Of a stretch of DNA of 64,000 bases, positions 53,705-61,564 are shown one piece after another (position 1 is the first letter of the stretch; each line of letters starts with the position of its first letter). The notes under the pieces are model-generated. The model worked only from the letters and a program-made list of their open reading frames with translations, ran no database searches and was not told the DNA's origin. The position numbers were made by a program, and so were the translations under genes. The stretch is from an uncultured Pseudohongiella sp. Its GTDB lineage: Bacteria; Pseudomonadota; Gammaproteobacteria; Pseudomonadales; Pseudohongiellaceae. Location of the stretch: contig OX638323.1 in assembly GCA_951812715.1 (NCBI GenBank), positions 2,646,577-2,710,576 on the forward strand, in the 5' to 3' direction.

Positions 53705-55078
53705 CTAGATTAATCCAGTTACCCAGAACACGTACACTGCCGAAAAAGATACCAATCCTCCCATCAGCGTTGCGCCGCCATAACTGAAGATGGCGTCTGG
53801 CACGCTGAGCCGGGACAGGGATGTGCAGACCCAGAAATAGCTGCTGTTGACGTACTTTATGATGACCGAACCGCTGGCGCCGGCCAGCATCGCCGCTTCC
53901 GGCGACAGGCCGAGATTGCCGAGCATGGGCGCGCTCAGCGCGGCCGCGGTGATTACGCCGACAGTGGTCGAGCCGGTGATCATGTTGCCGATGATACCGA
54001 TGACGAAGGGCAACAGAATTGCCGGCAGGCCGAAATCAGTGAACAACGCGGCGATGAAATCCACCGCCGGAGTACCGCGCAGGATAGCGCTGAGCGAGCC
54101 GCCGAGGCCGGTTATGACAAGGATCATCGCCGAAGTCTTCAAGGCGGCCTCAACCCAGGCGTCGCGCGATTGTTCGCGGTGTTCCGTAGTGCGGATATTG
54201 CGATAGGCCAGCCAGACGCCGATAGAGAGCGCAACCACCGGCCAGCCCAGGTACATGAATACGGTGCGCAGGAAATGACCTTCTTCCAGCACCAGCGAGA
54301 CCACGCTCTGGGCCGCGATCAGCAAGATGGGAATCACGATCGGTGTGTAGGAGCTGAGCGTCGAGGGCAGATTCTCGCCGCCTTCGAGACTGCTTTCGAC
54401 GCTGCCGAACTCATCGCTCGCCGGCGTCTTCACGCGCGGCCCGCAAACGTACTTGCCCCAGGCCCAACAGGCCAGGGAACCGAACAAGCAGGCGATACCG
54501 CCGTAGATGATGGTCTTGCCGATATCGGCGCCGACCAGCGCGGCGGCGGCAAGCGGGCCGGGCGTCGGCGGTACGATGGCATGGGTCAATTGCAGCGCGC
54601 CGACGAGACCGGTGGACATGGCGGCGATGCCGATACCCATCGTGCGGGCCGAGGAGTGAACCAGCGGGTTGAGGATCACATAGGCCACGTCCGAGAAGAT
54701 CGCGATGCCGATGATGAAGCCGGTCAAGGTCAGCGCTAGCGGCATGCGCGCCGATCCCACCAGATTCACCATCGAACGGGTGATGACCTGGATGCCGCCG
54801 GTATGCTTGAGCGCTTCGGCGATGATCGAGCCGAGCACGATGACGACGCCGATCGATCCCAGGGTATTGCCGAAGCCGCTCTCGAAAGCGTCGATGAAAT
54901 TGTTCTGCTGGATGCCAGGCAGAATCCCGAACAGCATGATGGGGATGAGCAGGGCGAAGAACACGTGCCATTTCCATTTCGCGATCAGGAACAGCAACAG
55001 GAAGATGAGTACGCCGAATCCAAGCAGGGAGATGGCGGCGCTGGTATTGACCGCGGAGGCAGGATCCATGATGTCCAT
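53705..55078 (-). CDS. GntP-family permease
   Basis: 457 residues from the ATG at 55078, two bases after the stop of the upstream gene; a second ATG at 55069 is possible. About 12 membrane helices. The family marks are the opening GFGVLIFLLLFLIAKWKWHVFFALLIPI, the loop MPLALTLTGFIIGIAIFSDVAYVILNP region, HAIVPPTPGPLAAAALVGADIG, and STTVGVITAAAL near the C-terminus. GntP proteins carry gluconate and other sugar acids or hydroxyacids by proton symport. The aminotransferase before it and the dehydrogenase after it suggest uptake of a small hydroxy- or keto-acid such as glycerate. Confidence 0.92.
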   Translation of the reverse strand: MDIMDPASAVNTSAAISLLGFGVLIFLLLFLIAKWKWHVFFALLIPIMLFGILPGIQQNNFIDAFESGFGNTLGSIGVVIVLGSIIAEALKHTGGIQVITRSMVNLVGSARMPLALTLTGFIIGIAIFSDVAYVILNPLVHSSARTMGIGIAAMSTGLVGALQLTHAIVPPTPGPLAAAALVGADIGKTIIYGGIACLFGSLACWAWGKYVCGPRVKTPASDEFGSVESSLEGGENLPSTLSSYTPIVIPILLIAAQSVVSLVLEEGHFLRTVFMYLGWPVVALSIGVWLAYRNIRTTEHREQSRDAWVEAALKTSAMILVITGLGGSLSAILRGTPAVDFIAALFTDFGLPAILLPFVIGIIGNMITGSTTVGVITAAALSAPMLGNLGLSPEAAMLAGASGSVIIKYVNSSYFWVCTSLSRLSVPDAIFSYGGATLMGGLVSFSAVYVFWVTGLI

Positions 55079-55080
55079 TC

Positions 55081-56247
55081 TCAGTTTGTCTCGCCGTTGG
55101 CGAGAATATCGAGCGCGGCATTGATGCCGCCTGCGCAATAGGGCGCGCCGGCCAGTTTCAGTCCCATTTCCACGCCGCTCAGGGTTCCCGCGAGCATCAG
55201 GTCGTTGAAGTTGCCGAGGTGTCCGATACGAAAACACCTGCCTTTCAGCTTGCCAAGCCCGGTGCCCAGGGACATGTTGAAGCGTTCGAGGATAATCTTG
55301 CGCAGCCGGTCGGCGTCGTGACCGTCCGGCAGCAATATCGCGGTAGTGGAATCGCTGTATTCGTGGGCGTTAACGCAGACGTTTTCCAAGCCCCAGGCCG
55401 CTAACGCCGCCCGCGTGGCCTTGGCGTGGCGGGCATGCCGCGCGAAGACATTGTGCATGCCTTCCTCGAGCAACATGTTCAGCGCCTCGTCGAGCCCGTA
55501 AAGCAAAGTAGTCGCGGGGGTGTAAGGAAAATAGCCCTGGCGGTTATTGTTCAGCATTGCCTGCCAATTCCAATAGGCATTGCGCGCGCGCGAGTGCCCC
55601 GCCCGTTCGAGAGCCTTGGCGCTGACGGCGTTGAAGCCCAGCCCCGGCGGCAGCATCAGGCCCTTCTGGGAGCCGCTGATGACCACATCCACGCCCCAGT
55701 CATCCATCGGCAACGGCGAGCAGGCCAGCGACGAAATCGCATCCACCAGCAGCAGGGCGGAATGACCGCAGGCATCCATGGCGGCGCGCAGGGCGGCGAT
55801 ATCGCTGGTGACGCCGGTGGAAGTCTCGTTATGAATGGCTAGCACCGCGGCGATGCCGCTGTCCTGCCGCAGATGTGCCCCGGCCACCTCGGGATCAATC
55901 CCTCGGCGCCAATCTCCTGCCACCCAGATCACTTGCAAATCCAGCTTTTGCGCGAGATCTTTCCAGAGCGTGGAGAAGTGCCCGGTCTCGAAGACCAATA
56001 TTTTGTCGCCGGGAGACAGGGCATTGACCAATGCCGCTTCCCAGGCGCCGGTGCCGGAAGAGGGAAAGATCAATACCGGATTTTCGGTCGCGAATACTTT
56101 GCGCAGATTGCCGAAGACTCTCAAGGCAAGTTCCGGGAAGTCGGCGCCGCGATGATCGATGACCGCCCGGGCCATGGCCAGTGATACCCGCTCCGGCACA
56201 TTGGTCGGCCCTGGAATTTGCAGGAAATGGCGGCCTGATAGAAACAT
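55081..56247 (-). CDS. Serine-glyoxylate / alanine-glyoxylate-type aminotransferase
   Basis: 388 residues, class V PLP aminotransferase. Conserved parts are the opening LQIPGPTNVPERV, PSSGTGAWEAAL, LLVDAISSLACSPLP with the PLP-binding Asp, the lysine in SGSQKGLMLPPG, and the end-block LGTGLGKLKGRCFRIGHLGN. It moves an amino group between serine or alanine and glyoxylate or a similar keto acid in the cytoplasm. It is the first gene of the minus-strand operon with the GntP permease and GabD. The gene is 209 bases from the next gene on the right; that gap is filled mostly by dispersed element copy C. Confidence 0.9.
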   Translation of the reverse strand: MFLSGRHFLQIPGPTNVPERVSLAMARAVIDHRGADFPELALRVFGNLRKVFATENPVLIFPSSGTGAWEAALVNALSPGDKILVFETGHFSTLWKDLAQKLDLQVIWVAGDWRRGIDPEVAGAHLRQDSGIAAVLAIHNETSTGVTSDIAALRAAMDACGHSALLLVDAISSLACSPLPMDDWGVDVVISGSQKGLMLPPGLGFNAVSAKALERAGHSRARNAYWNWQAMLNNNRQGYFPYTPATTLLYGLDEALNMLLEEGMHNVFARHARHAKATRAALAAWGLENVCVNAHEYSDSTTAILLPDGHDADRLRKIILERFNMSLGTGLGKLKGRCFRIGHLGNFNDLMLAGTLSGVEMGLKLAGAPYCAGGINAALDILANGETN

Positions 56248-56280
56248 GTTAATGATTTAGCCAGCAGTCGAGTTTGTTTA

Positions 56281-56452
56281 TGCCATCCCTGGCGCGGCCC
56301 TTGAGATTTCGCCAACCCCCCAACCTTGCCGGTCCGGCCAACGAGCGCAGCCCGGAGGCGTTCGAATCCCGCTCCAGGCCGACGCTTCGAAAACGCTTGT
56401 TCTCATCCATGGCGATCGTTCGGCGGTCAAAATGCGTAGCTTCTTGTCGGCT
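56281..56452 (+). repeat. Dispersed gene-3'-end element, copy C
   Basis: Opens with TGCCATCCCTGGCGCG (56281-56296) and closes with a CTTCTTGTCGGCT-type end (56440-56452), as copies A and B do. It lies between the minus-strand aminotransferase start and the acylase stop at 56457, and so again abuts a gene's 3' end. Inner sequence has diverged from A. Confidence 0.7.
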
Positions 56453-56456
56453 CCGC

Positions 56457-58658
56457 CTATCGGGCATCACCCGGACGATAGCGGCGTTCGAGATTCGCTT
56501 CGATATCGTCCCGATAAAACAGCACATCGCGAAATTCGCCATTGGCGTACATTTGCGCCTGATCGTCGAAATGCGGAGATGCCGGGTCGCTTTGCAGGCC
56601 GCCGACGGTGATCGCCTTGGCGCGCAAGGGATTGCCGAATTCCACGACTGCGACGAAACTGTTGCCGCTGGTGCCGTACATGCGTCCAGTGCCGGGATAC
56701 TTGCGGCTGCCGAAGGAAGCCAGCGCGCCCCAACGCCCGGAAGCGAAGCCTACCGGCAAACTGGGTTGATCGTCGTTGAATTGCTGCACGATATCGCCAT
56801 TGAGGCGCTGGTAGCGGTTGACTTCGCCCCAAGGGACCAGCCAGGTATCCCAGTCAGACCGCAATTCCGTCACGGCATCGCGCAATGCGTTCAATTTCTG
56901 CTCGGCGTCGGCGTTTACCTCCATATACTCGTAAATGTTTATTCCCGCCGCGCTCGCCTGTGCGCTGACACTGTCCATTAACGCCTGACCCCAGTAAACC
57001 GCCAATGTAGTTTCGACCGAATCGACGCCGAAGCGGTAATCCCAGCCGGCTAGTAGCGCGAGCTGCTCTTGCAGATCGTCCGCGGGCGCATTTTCAGCGG
57101 CGGCGAGCAAAGCCGGAATCAATGGCTCGAAAGCCGTCAACAGAGAGTCATAGGCGGCTTCGATCAAGGAATCGAGCGTGAAATCGGTTTTGTTTTGGAG
57201 CACCCGGATGGCGTGAATTCCGCGTGGATTTTCCGGATTGTTGGCCATGTAGGGCGGATAATCCTCGGCTCGGGGACTATATTCGCCAGCGGCGGAAAAA
57301 GGTGTGTTGTTGGTGTTCTGAATCCAGCCGTTCGGCGGATTCAGCACGGTGATCAATTCTTCCAGCGGATGCAGGCCCTGCCAGTCGGTTGCCGGATTGC
57401 TGCCGTCCAGGGGCTGATTCCAGTCGAAGGAAAGATCGCGGCGCGGAATGAAATTGCCATGGTAATAGGCGATATTGCCGTCGGAATCCGCATACACGGT
57501 GTTGTTCGACGAATTGGTCAGCAATTCCATGCTGGCATTGAACTCCATGTAATTGCGTGACTTGGTGCGCAGATAGGATTGGGTCAGCGCCCGCACCGGC
57601 TCTTCCATCAGGCTGATCGCGACCCAGTTCCCGTCCTGCTCCCTGACGATCGGCCCGTGGTGGCTGTGGTATACCGTGAACTCGCGAGAATTCAACGCAT
57701 CGCCGTCGCGGTAGTCGATCTCGACCTGGCTTTCCTGCAGCCGCCTTTCTTCGTCACCGTATACATAGTAGTAGCCGTCGTCGCGCTCGACGATGGTTTC
57801 CAGATATTCGTCGATAGCGTCAGCCCGGCTCGAAGTGTGCGTCCAGCCGGTGTTTTCGTTGAATCCCTGGTAAATGAAGAATTGTCCCCAGGTCACCGCG
57901 CCGTAAGCATTGAGACCTTCCTCGCTGACCATATGCAATTCGGAGCGGAAAAAGAACGAGGTATGGGGATTGATCAGGAATAGCGCATTCCCGGTCGCCG
58001 AATTGAAGGGAGCAATGGAAAAACCATTGGAGCCCCGCGGCTCCATATCGACCACCTGATCGTCGACCACGGCAATCATGTCGCCGGCGCCGTAGAAATC
58101 GCGCAAGCTCGCGATATTTACGCGTTCGATGTCACCGCCGATGGAGCCTTCGCTAAAGGTCAGCGCCATCCAGGGTTCAAATCGCCGGAACACCCGCGGC
58201 GTCACCTCCGGATGGGTATGCAGGTAATAGTTCAATCCGTCGGCGAAGGCATCCATCAACTGCTTCAGCCAGTCGGGACTGGAATCGTAAAGTTGTTCCA
58301 TTTCCGGCTGACGGATGAACAGGCGCATGCGCAGGTCGCGATAGATCTGGCCGGCGCCTTCCGCTTCCGCCAGCCTGCCCATGGCATTGATGTAATTGGT
58401 TTCAACCCGGTTGAAATCGTCTTCCGCCTGGGCGTACAAGGCGCCGAAGACCGTGTCGGCGTCGGTTTCGCCATAAATGTGGGCAATGCCCCAGCGGTCG
58501 CGCAATATCTCCACCCTGGCGGCGCGTTCCTGCCAGCGGACTACTTCCTCGTGTGTAAAAATTTCCATATTCGCGGACTCATTGTCTCCTTGCGGCGCCG
58601 GGCTGCATGCGGCGAGGAAAATCAGCAACAACAATAGTGACGTTTCGGCGATTCTCAT
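56457..58658 (-). CDS. Penicillin-acylase-family lipoprotein (Ntn hydrolase)
   Basis: 733 residues, full length. The lipobox is FLAAC (about Cys18). The short alpha chain (about residues 40-210) has ILRDRWGIAHIYGETDADTVFGALYAQAEDD. A spacer follows, then the beta-chain start at the autocatalytic Ser in EPRGSNGFSIAP, with HTSFFFRSELHM and GFNENTGWTHTSS next. The family removes acyl chains from amides, including beta-lactams, aculeacin and acyl-homoserine lactones (PvdQ, QuiP); the natural substrate is not clear from sequence. It is probably co-transcribed after the amidohydrolase, with 50 bases between the genes partly occupied by element copy B. Confidence 0.9.
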   Translation of the reverse strand: MRIAETSLLLLLIFLAACSPAPQGDNESANMEIFTHEEVVRWQERAARVEILRDRWGIAHIYGETDADTVFGALYAQAEDDFNRVETNYINAMGRLAEAEGAGQIYRDLRMRLFIRQPEMEQLYDSSPDWLKQLMDAFADGLNYYLHTHPEVTPRVFRRFEPWMALTFSEGSIGGDIERVNIASLRDFYGAGDMIAVVDDQVVDMEPRGSNGFSIAPFNSATGNALFLINPHTSFFFRSELHMVSEEGLNAYGAVTWGQFFIYQGFNENTGWTHTSSRADAIDEYLETIVERDDGYYYVYGDEERRLQESQVEIDYRDGDALNSREFTVYHSHHGPIVREQDGNWVAISLMEEPVRALTQSYLRTKSRNYMEFNASMELLTNSSNNTVYADSDGNIAYYHGNFIPRRDLSFDWNQPLDGSNPATDWQGLHPLEELITVLNPPNGWIQNTNNTPFSAAGEYSPRAEDYPPYMANNPENPRGIHAIRVLQNKTDFTLDSLIEAAYDSLLTAFEPLIPALLAAAENAPADDLQEQLALLAGWDYRFGVDSVETTLAVYWGQALMDSVSAQASAAGINIYEYMEVNADAEQKLNALRDAVTELRSDWDTWLVPWGEVNRYQRLNGDIVQQFNDDQPSLPVGFASGRWGALASFGSRKYPGTGRMYGTSGNSFVAVVEFGNPLRAKAITVGGLQSDPASPHFDDQAQMYANGEFRDVLFYRDDIEANLERRYRPGDAR

Positions 58659-58690
58659 ATTTTGTTTCTGCTCTCAAGTTAAATTTTACC

Positions 58691-58788
58691 TGCCATCCCT
58701 GGCGCGGATCATTCGGCTTCGATCGTCCCCGGCCTTGCCATCCTTGGCAAGTCGTTCGGCCCTCGAAAAGCTGTGCTTTTCGTCGGCT
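58691..58788 (+). repeat. Dispersed gene-3'-end element, copy B
   Basis: Opens with TGCCATCCCTGGCGCG (58691-58706) and closes with GAAAAGCTGTGC and CGTCGGCT (58765-58788), which differ from copy A by only a few bases. It is the shortest copy (98 bases). Most of it is translated as the C-terminal tail of the amidohydrolase on the minus strand. Confidence 0.8.
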
Positions 58789-60466
58789 GCGCCAACCGGG
58801 CTTCACCCGCGCGGGAAAATACCCGTTCGCCGTTGACCCAGGTTTCGAGCACCTGGATCTGCCAGATTTCACTTGCGGGAATATCGAACAGATCCCGGTC
58901 GAGCAACAGGAAGTCGGCTTTCTTGCCGGGTTCGAGGGTTCCGAGAATTTCTTCCTGATGTCCCGCCCAGGCGGCGTCGATGGTAAAACTGGCGAAAGCT
59001 TCTTCCAGTGTCATGTTTTCTTCGGGGTACCAGCCGCCGTCGGGCTCGTTTCGCTGATCCTGCCGTGTTACCGACGCGTGCAGGCCGTAAAAGGGATTCG
59101 GGTGCTCGACCGGGAAGTCCGAGCCATTTGCGATTTTCACGCCGGTGTCGAGTAGCTTGCGCCAGGCGTAAGCGCCCTGGATGCGCACGGACCCCAGCCG
59201 GTCCTCGGCCATGTTCTTGTCGCTGGTGGCGTGGGTTGCCTGCATCGACGGAACCACGCCGAGTTCCGCAAAGCGCTGAATGTCATCGAAAGTCAGTACC
59301 TGGGCGTGCTCCACCCGGTGGCGCAGATCGCGGCTGCCGGTCTCCCTGATCAACATTTCGTAAGAATCGAGCACGATTTGATTGGCGGCATCGCCAATGG
59401 CGTGGGTGTTGACCTGGAAGTCCGCGTTCATCGCGGCGCGCATCAGGTATTGCAATTGCTCATCGTTGTAGCGCAGCAGGCCGGTATTGCCCGGGTCGTC
59501 GGAGTATTCTTCCAGCAGGGCGGCGCCGCGGCTGCCAAGGGCGCCGTCGCCCACGACCTTGACCGAATGCATCGCAAAAAAGTCGTTGTCATCGCGGAAG
59601 CGCCCTTCCGCCAGACGTTCCTCGTAGAATTCATCGCTCGCCGCCAGCATCAGGTTGACACGAACCGGCATTTCACCCGCTTCGAGCAACTCGCGGAACG
59701 AGGCGATGACGGTACTGCCCGAACCGGCGTCATGGACGCTGGTCAGACCCCAGCCGGCGAGATCCTGCATGGAAACCGAAAGCGCCCGCTTGATCTCTTC
59801 GCGGCCGGGTTCGGGAATGATTCCGGAAACGAGACCCATGGCGGTGTCGACGAAAACACCGGTGGGAATGCCCTCGGCGTCCCGGATAATCTGACCGCCT
59901 TCCGGATCTTCGCTTCGCGCCGTTACTCCCGCCAGTTCCATCGCCAGCGAATTGGCCCAGGCGGCATGACCGTCAACGCGTCCAAGCCATACAGGCCGGT
60001 CACTGACAACCGCATCTAGACTCGCGGCGCTCGGAAACTCATTGCTTTCCCATAGCACCTGATTCCAGCCGCGGCCCTGGATCCATTCGACTTCGGGATT
60101 TTCTTCGGCGAAATCGGCCACTCTTCCTGCGGCTTCCTGCTCCGAGGCTGCTCCTGTCAGAATCACCGAAAGCAGGGCGCGGCCATGACTGTACACATGG
60201 CCGTGGGCATCGATCAGGCCGGGAATCACCGTCCCGCCGGCGCCGTCGACGCGCCGGTCCACGCTCTCCGGCAGGACATCGTCCGCGCCGAATGTGCGGT
60301 CTACCTCTCCGTCGGTGAATTGCAGCGCCGAAAATCGAACGAGTTCGCGGCTGCCGTCGAGGGTGTAACCGTTCACGTTTTCCAGCAGAACGGTATCGCC
60401 CAGCGCAGGCCAGGCGGCGAAAATCGCCGCCGCGCCCAGGACCAGCATTCCTGTCAACTTCTGCAT
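58709..60466 (-). CDS. YtcJ-like amidohydrolase with repeat-derived tail
   Basis: 585 residues from the ATG at 60466; the ORF could begin nine codons earlier. A signal peptide (MQKLTGMLVLGAAAIF) ends near ALGD. The fold marks are IPGLIDAHGHVYSHG (metal-binding His-x-His), VNTHAIGDAAN, RHRVEHAQVLT and GSDFPVEHPNPFYG, followed by LEPGKKADFLLLD. It is a periplasmic relative of the enzyme at 4475-6178. The last 27 residues (AQPTKS to IEAE) are encoded wholly by element copy B and extend the protein past the usual family end. It shares a promoter and signal-peptide block with the gene at 61565-63280. Confidence 0.9.
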   Translation of the reverse strand: MQKLTGMLVLGAAAIFAAWPALGDTVLLENVNGYTLDGSRELVRFSALQFTDGEVDRTFGADDVLPESVDRRVDGAGGTVIPGLIDAHGHVYSHGRALLSVILTGAASEQEAAGRVADFAEENPEVEWIQGRGWNQVLWESNEFPSAASLDAVVSDRPVWLGRVDGHAAWANSLAMELAGVTARSEDPEGGQIIRDAEGIPTGVFVDTAMGLVSGIIPEPGREEIKRALSVSMQDLAGWGLTSVHDAGSGSTVIASFRELLEAGEMPVRVNLMLAASDEFYEERLAEGRFRDDNDFFAMHSVKVVGDGALGSRGAALLEEYSDDPGNTGLLRYNDEQLQYLMRAAMNADFQVNTHAIGDAANQIVLDSYEMLIRETGSRDLRHRVEHAQVLTFDDIQRFAELGVVPSMQATHATSDKNMAEDRLGSVRIQGAYAWRKLLDTGVKIANGSDFPVEHPNPFYGLHASVTRQDQRNEPDGGWYPEENMTLEEAFASFTIDAAWAGHQEEILGTLEPGKKADFLLLDRDLFDIPASEIWQIQVLETWVNGERVFSRAGEARLAQPTKSTAFRGPNDLPRMARPGTIEAE

Positions 60467-60801
60467 GCCTGGATTCCTGATAGTTTCGCGCAATGATTAG
60501 CGAATGGGGATTCTATGCTTGTGGCAGGCATTTCTCAATTGCTGGCCAGCCCTCTCCAGGTGATCGCCTGGAGTTGGTCAATAGAAGAAAGATTGTTGGC
60601 GCCCTCGCGTAAACTTACTCCTTTGTGAGACAGGCTGAACGATGCATACGTGTGTTTTCTCGGTGGGCGTAATCCAGGAGATTCGTATCAACTGCTATTG
60701 AACGAGTCCGTCAAATATGATTCAGGGCGAATCGCCGCCACGAACTCGTTTGTCGAGCAATCTCGTTGCCGAAATGTATCGCATTGCGATACGGTTGCGG
60801 A
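60467..60801. other. Intergenic region before higB
   Basis: Holds the amidohydrolase promoter (60510-60538). A 7-base-arm hairpin (CTCCAGG 60554-60560, CCTGGAG 60567-60573) follows. I see no other gene or recognised RNA to 60801. Confidence 0.5.
60510..60538 (-). promoter_or_regulatory. Sigma70-type promoter of the amidohydrolase gene
   Basis: On the minus strand TTGAGA (60533-60538) and TAGAAT (60510-60515) are spaced by exactly 17 bases, 44 bases before the ATG. The same pair with the same spacing and the trailing CCCC occurs at 63373-63401, which supports it. Confidence 0.75.
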
Positions 60802-61083
60802 TTGAGAATTCGCCACAAGGCGCTACGGCGATTCTGAATGTCTGATGGAAGCGTCAATACCGGACTTGACGCTGCCATGCTGCCTCGAATCAGGCTTGTC
60901 CTGACAGTGCTATCGCAATCGGATGGACCCGCAGGCATGCGTGGCAACCCAGGATGGGGGCTGTATCGGCTCAAGGGCGATTTGGCTGGATTCTGGAGTG
61001 TGCGTATAACCGGTAATTGGCGAATCGTGTTCCGCTTCGAGAATGGCGAGGCGATTGATGTCAACCTTGTCGACTGCCATTGA
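60802..61083 (+). pseudogene. higB: higB toxin gene with in-frame stop
   Basis: The frame opens at a TTG (60802) and reads LRIRHKALRRF, a match to the usual HigB start (RHKGL-x-RF). It is then broken by TGA at 60835-60837. Directly after the stop an ATG at 60838 restarts the same frame for 81 residues, which carry the rest of the toxin: LPRIRLVL, YRLKGDLAGFWSVRITGNWRIVFRFE and a final DCH where DYH is usual. The antitoxin follows 10 bases later. Either the gene is dead, or a shortened toxin is made from the TGAATG restart, or the stop is read through. Full HigB acts as a ribosome-dependent mRNA interferase. Confidence 0.7.
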
Positions 61084-61093
61084 GAAAACGACC

Positions 61094-61363
61094 ATGAACA
61101 AATCTAACTTGCAACTTCCGGCGCATCCGGGCGAGGTATTGCGCGAATGGATGAGGGGCAACGACAAGACGATCGCCGAAACTGCCGCGCAGCTTGGCGC
61201 GTCGACCTTTCAACTCAACCGCGTACTCGCAGGCAAGGTGCGGCTGTCGGCCACACTTGCGGTCAGGCTGGAAAACATCGGCTGGAGTACGGCTGAGGTA
61301 TGGTCTCGCATGCAGGCTGCCTGGGAAGTCGCCGAAGCGCGCCGCGCCGAGGATGCCGCCTGA
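61094..61363 (+). CDS. higA: HigA-type antitoxin
   Basis: 89 residues from the ATG at 61094. The opening LPAHPGEVLREWM is the typical HigA start, and the Xre-type helix-turn-helix runs through TIAETAAQLGASTFQLNRVLAGK to about residue 50. The end AEVWSRMQAAWEVAEAR is also typical. HigA binds and neutralises HigB and represses the operon. The gene looks intact although the toxin upstream is interrupted. No operator was recognised upstream. 201 bases with no visible feature separate it from the next gene, which is convergent. Confidence 0.88.
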   Translation: MNKSNLQLPAHPGEVLREWMRGNDKTIAETAAQLGASTFQLNRVLAGKVRLSATLAVRLENIGWSTAEVWSRMQAAWEVAEARRAEDAA

Positions 61364-61564
61364 GCATAGCGCTAGCAAGGTGATATCACTCGCAGTCGAT
61401 GTGTGGAAATCGCCCGGCATGCGCCGGTCACTGCAGGATCAGACTATTTGGAGGTCGGTGACGCGAGAAATCCAGCATGCACCGGCCAATCCGGCGCACT
61501 CATGCAATATCCGGGCTAGGTGGCAAGTCATCAAATCTTACCGGCTCGGCAGAGTCGATTCGGA

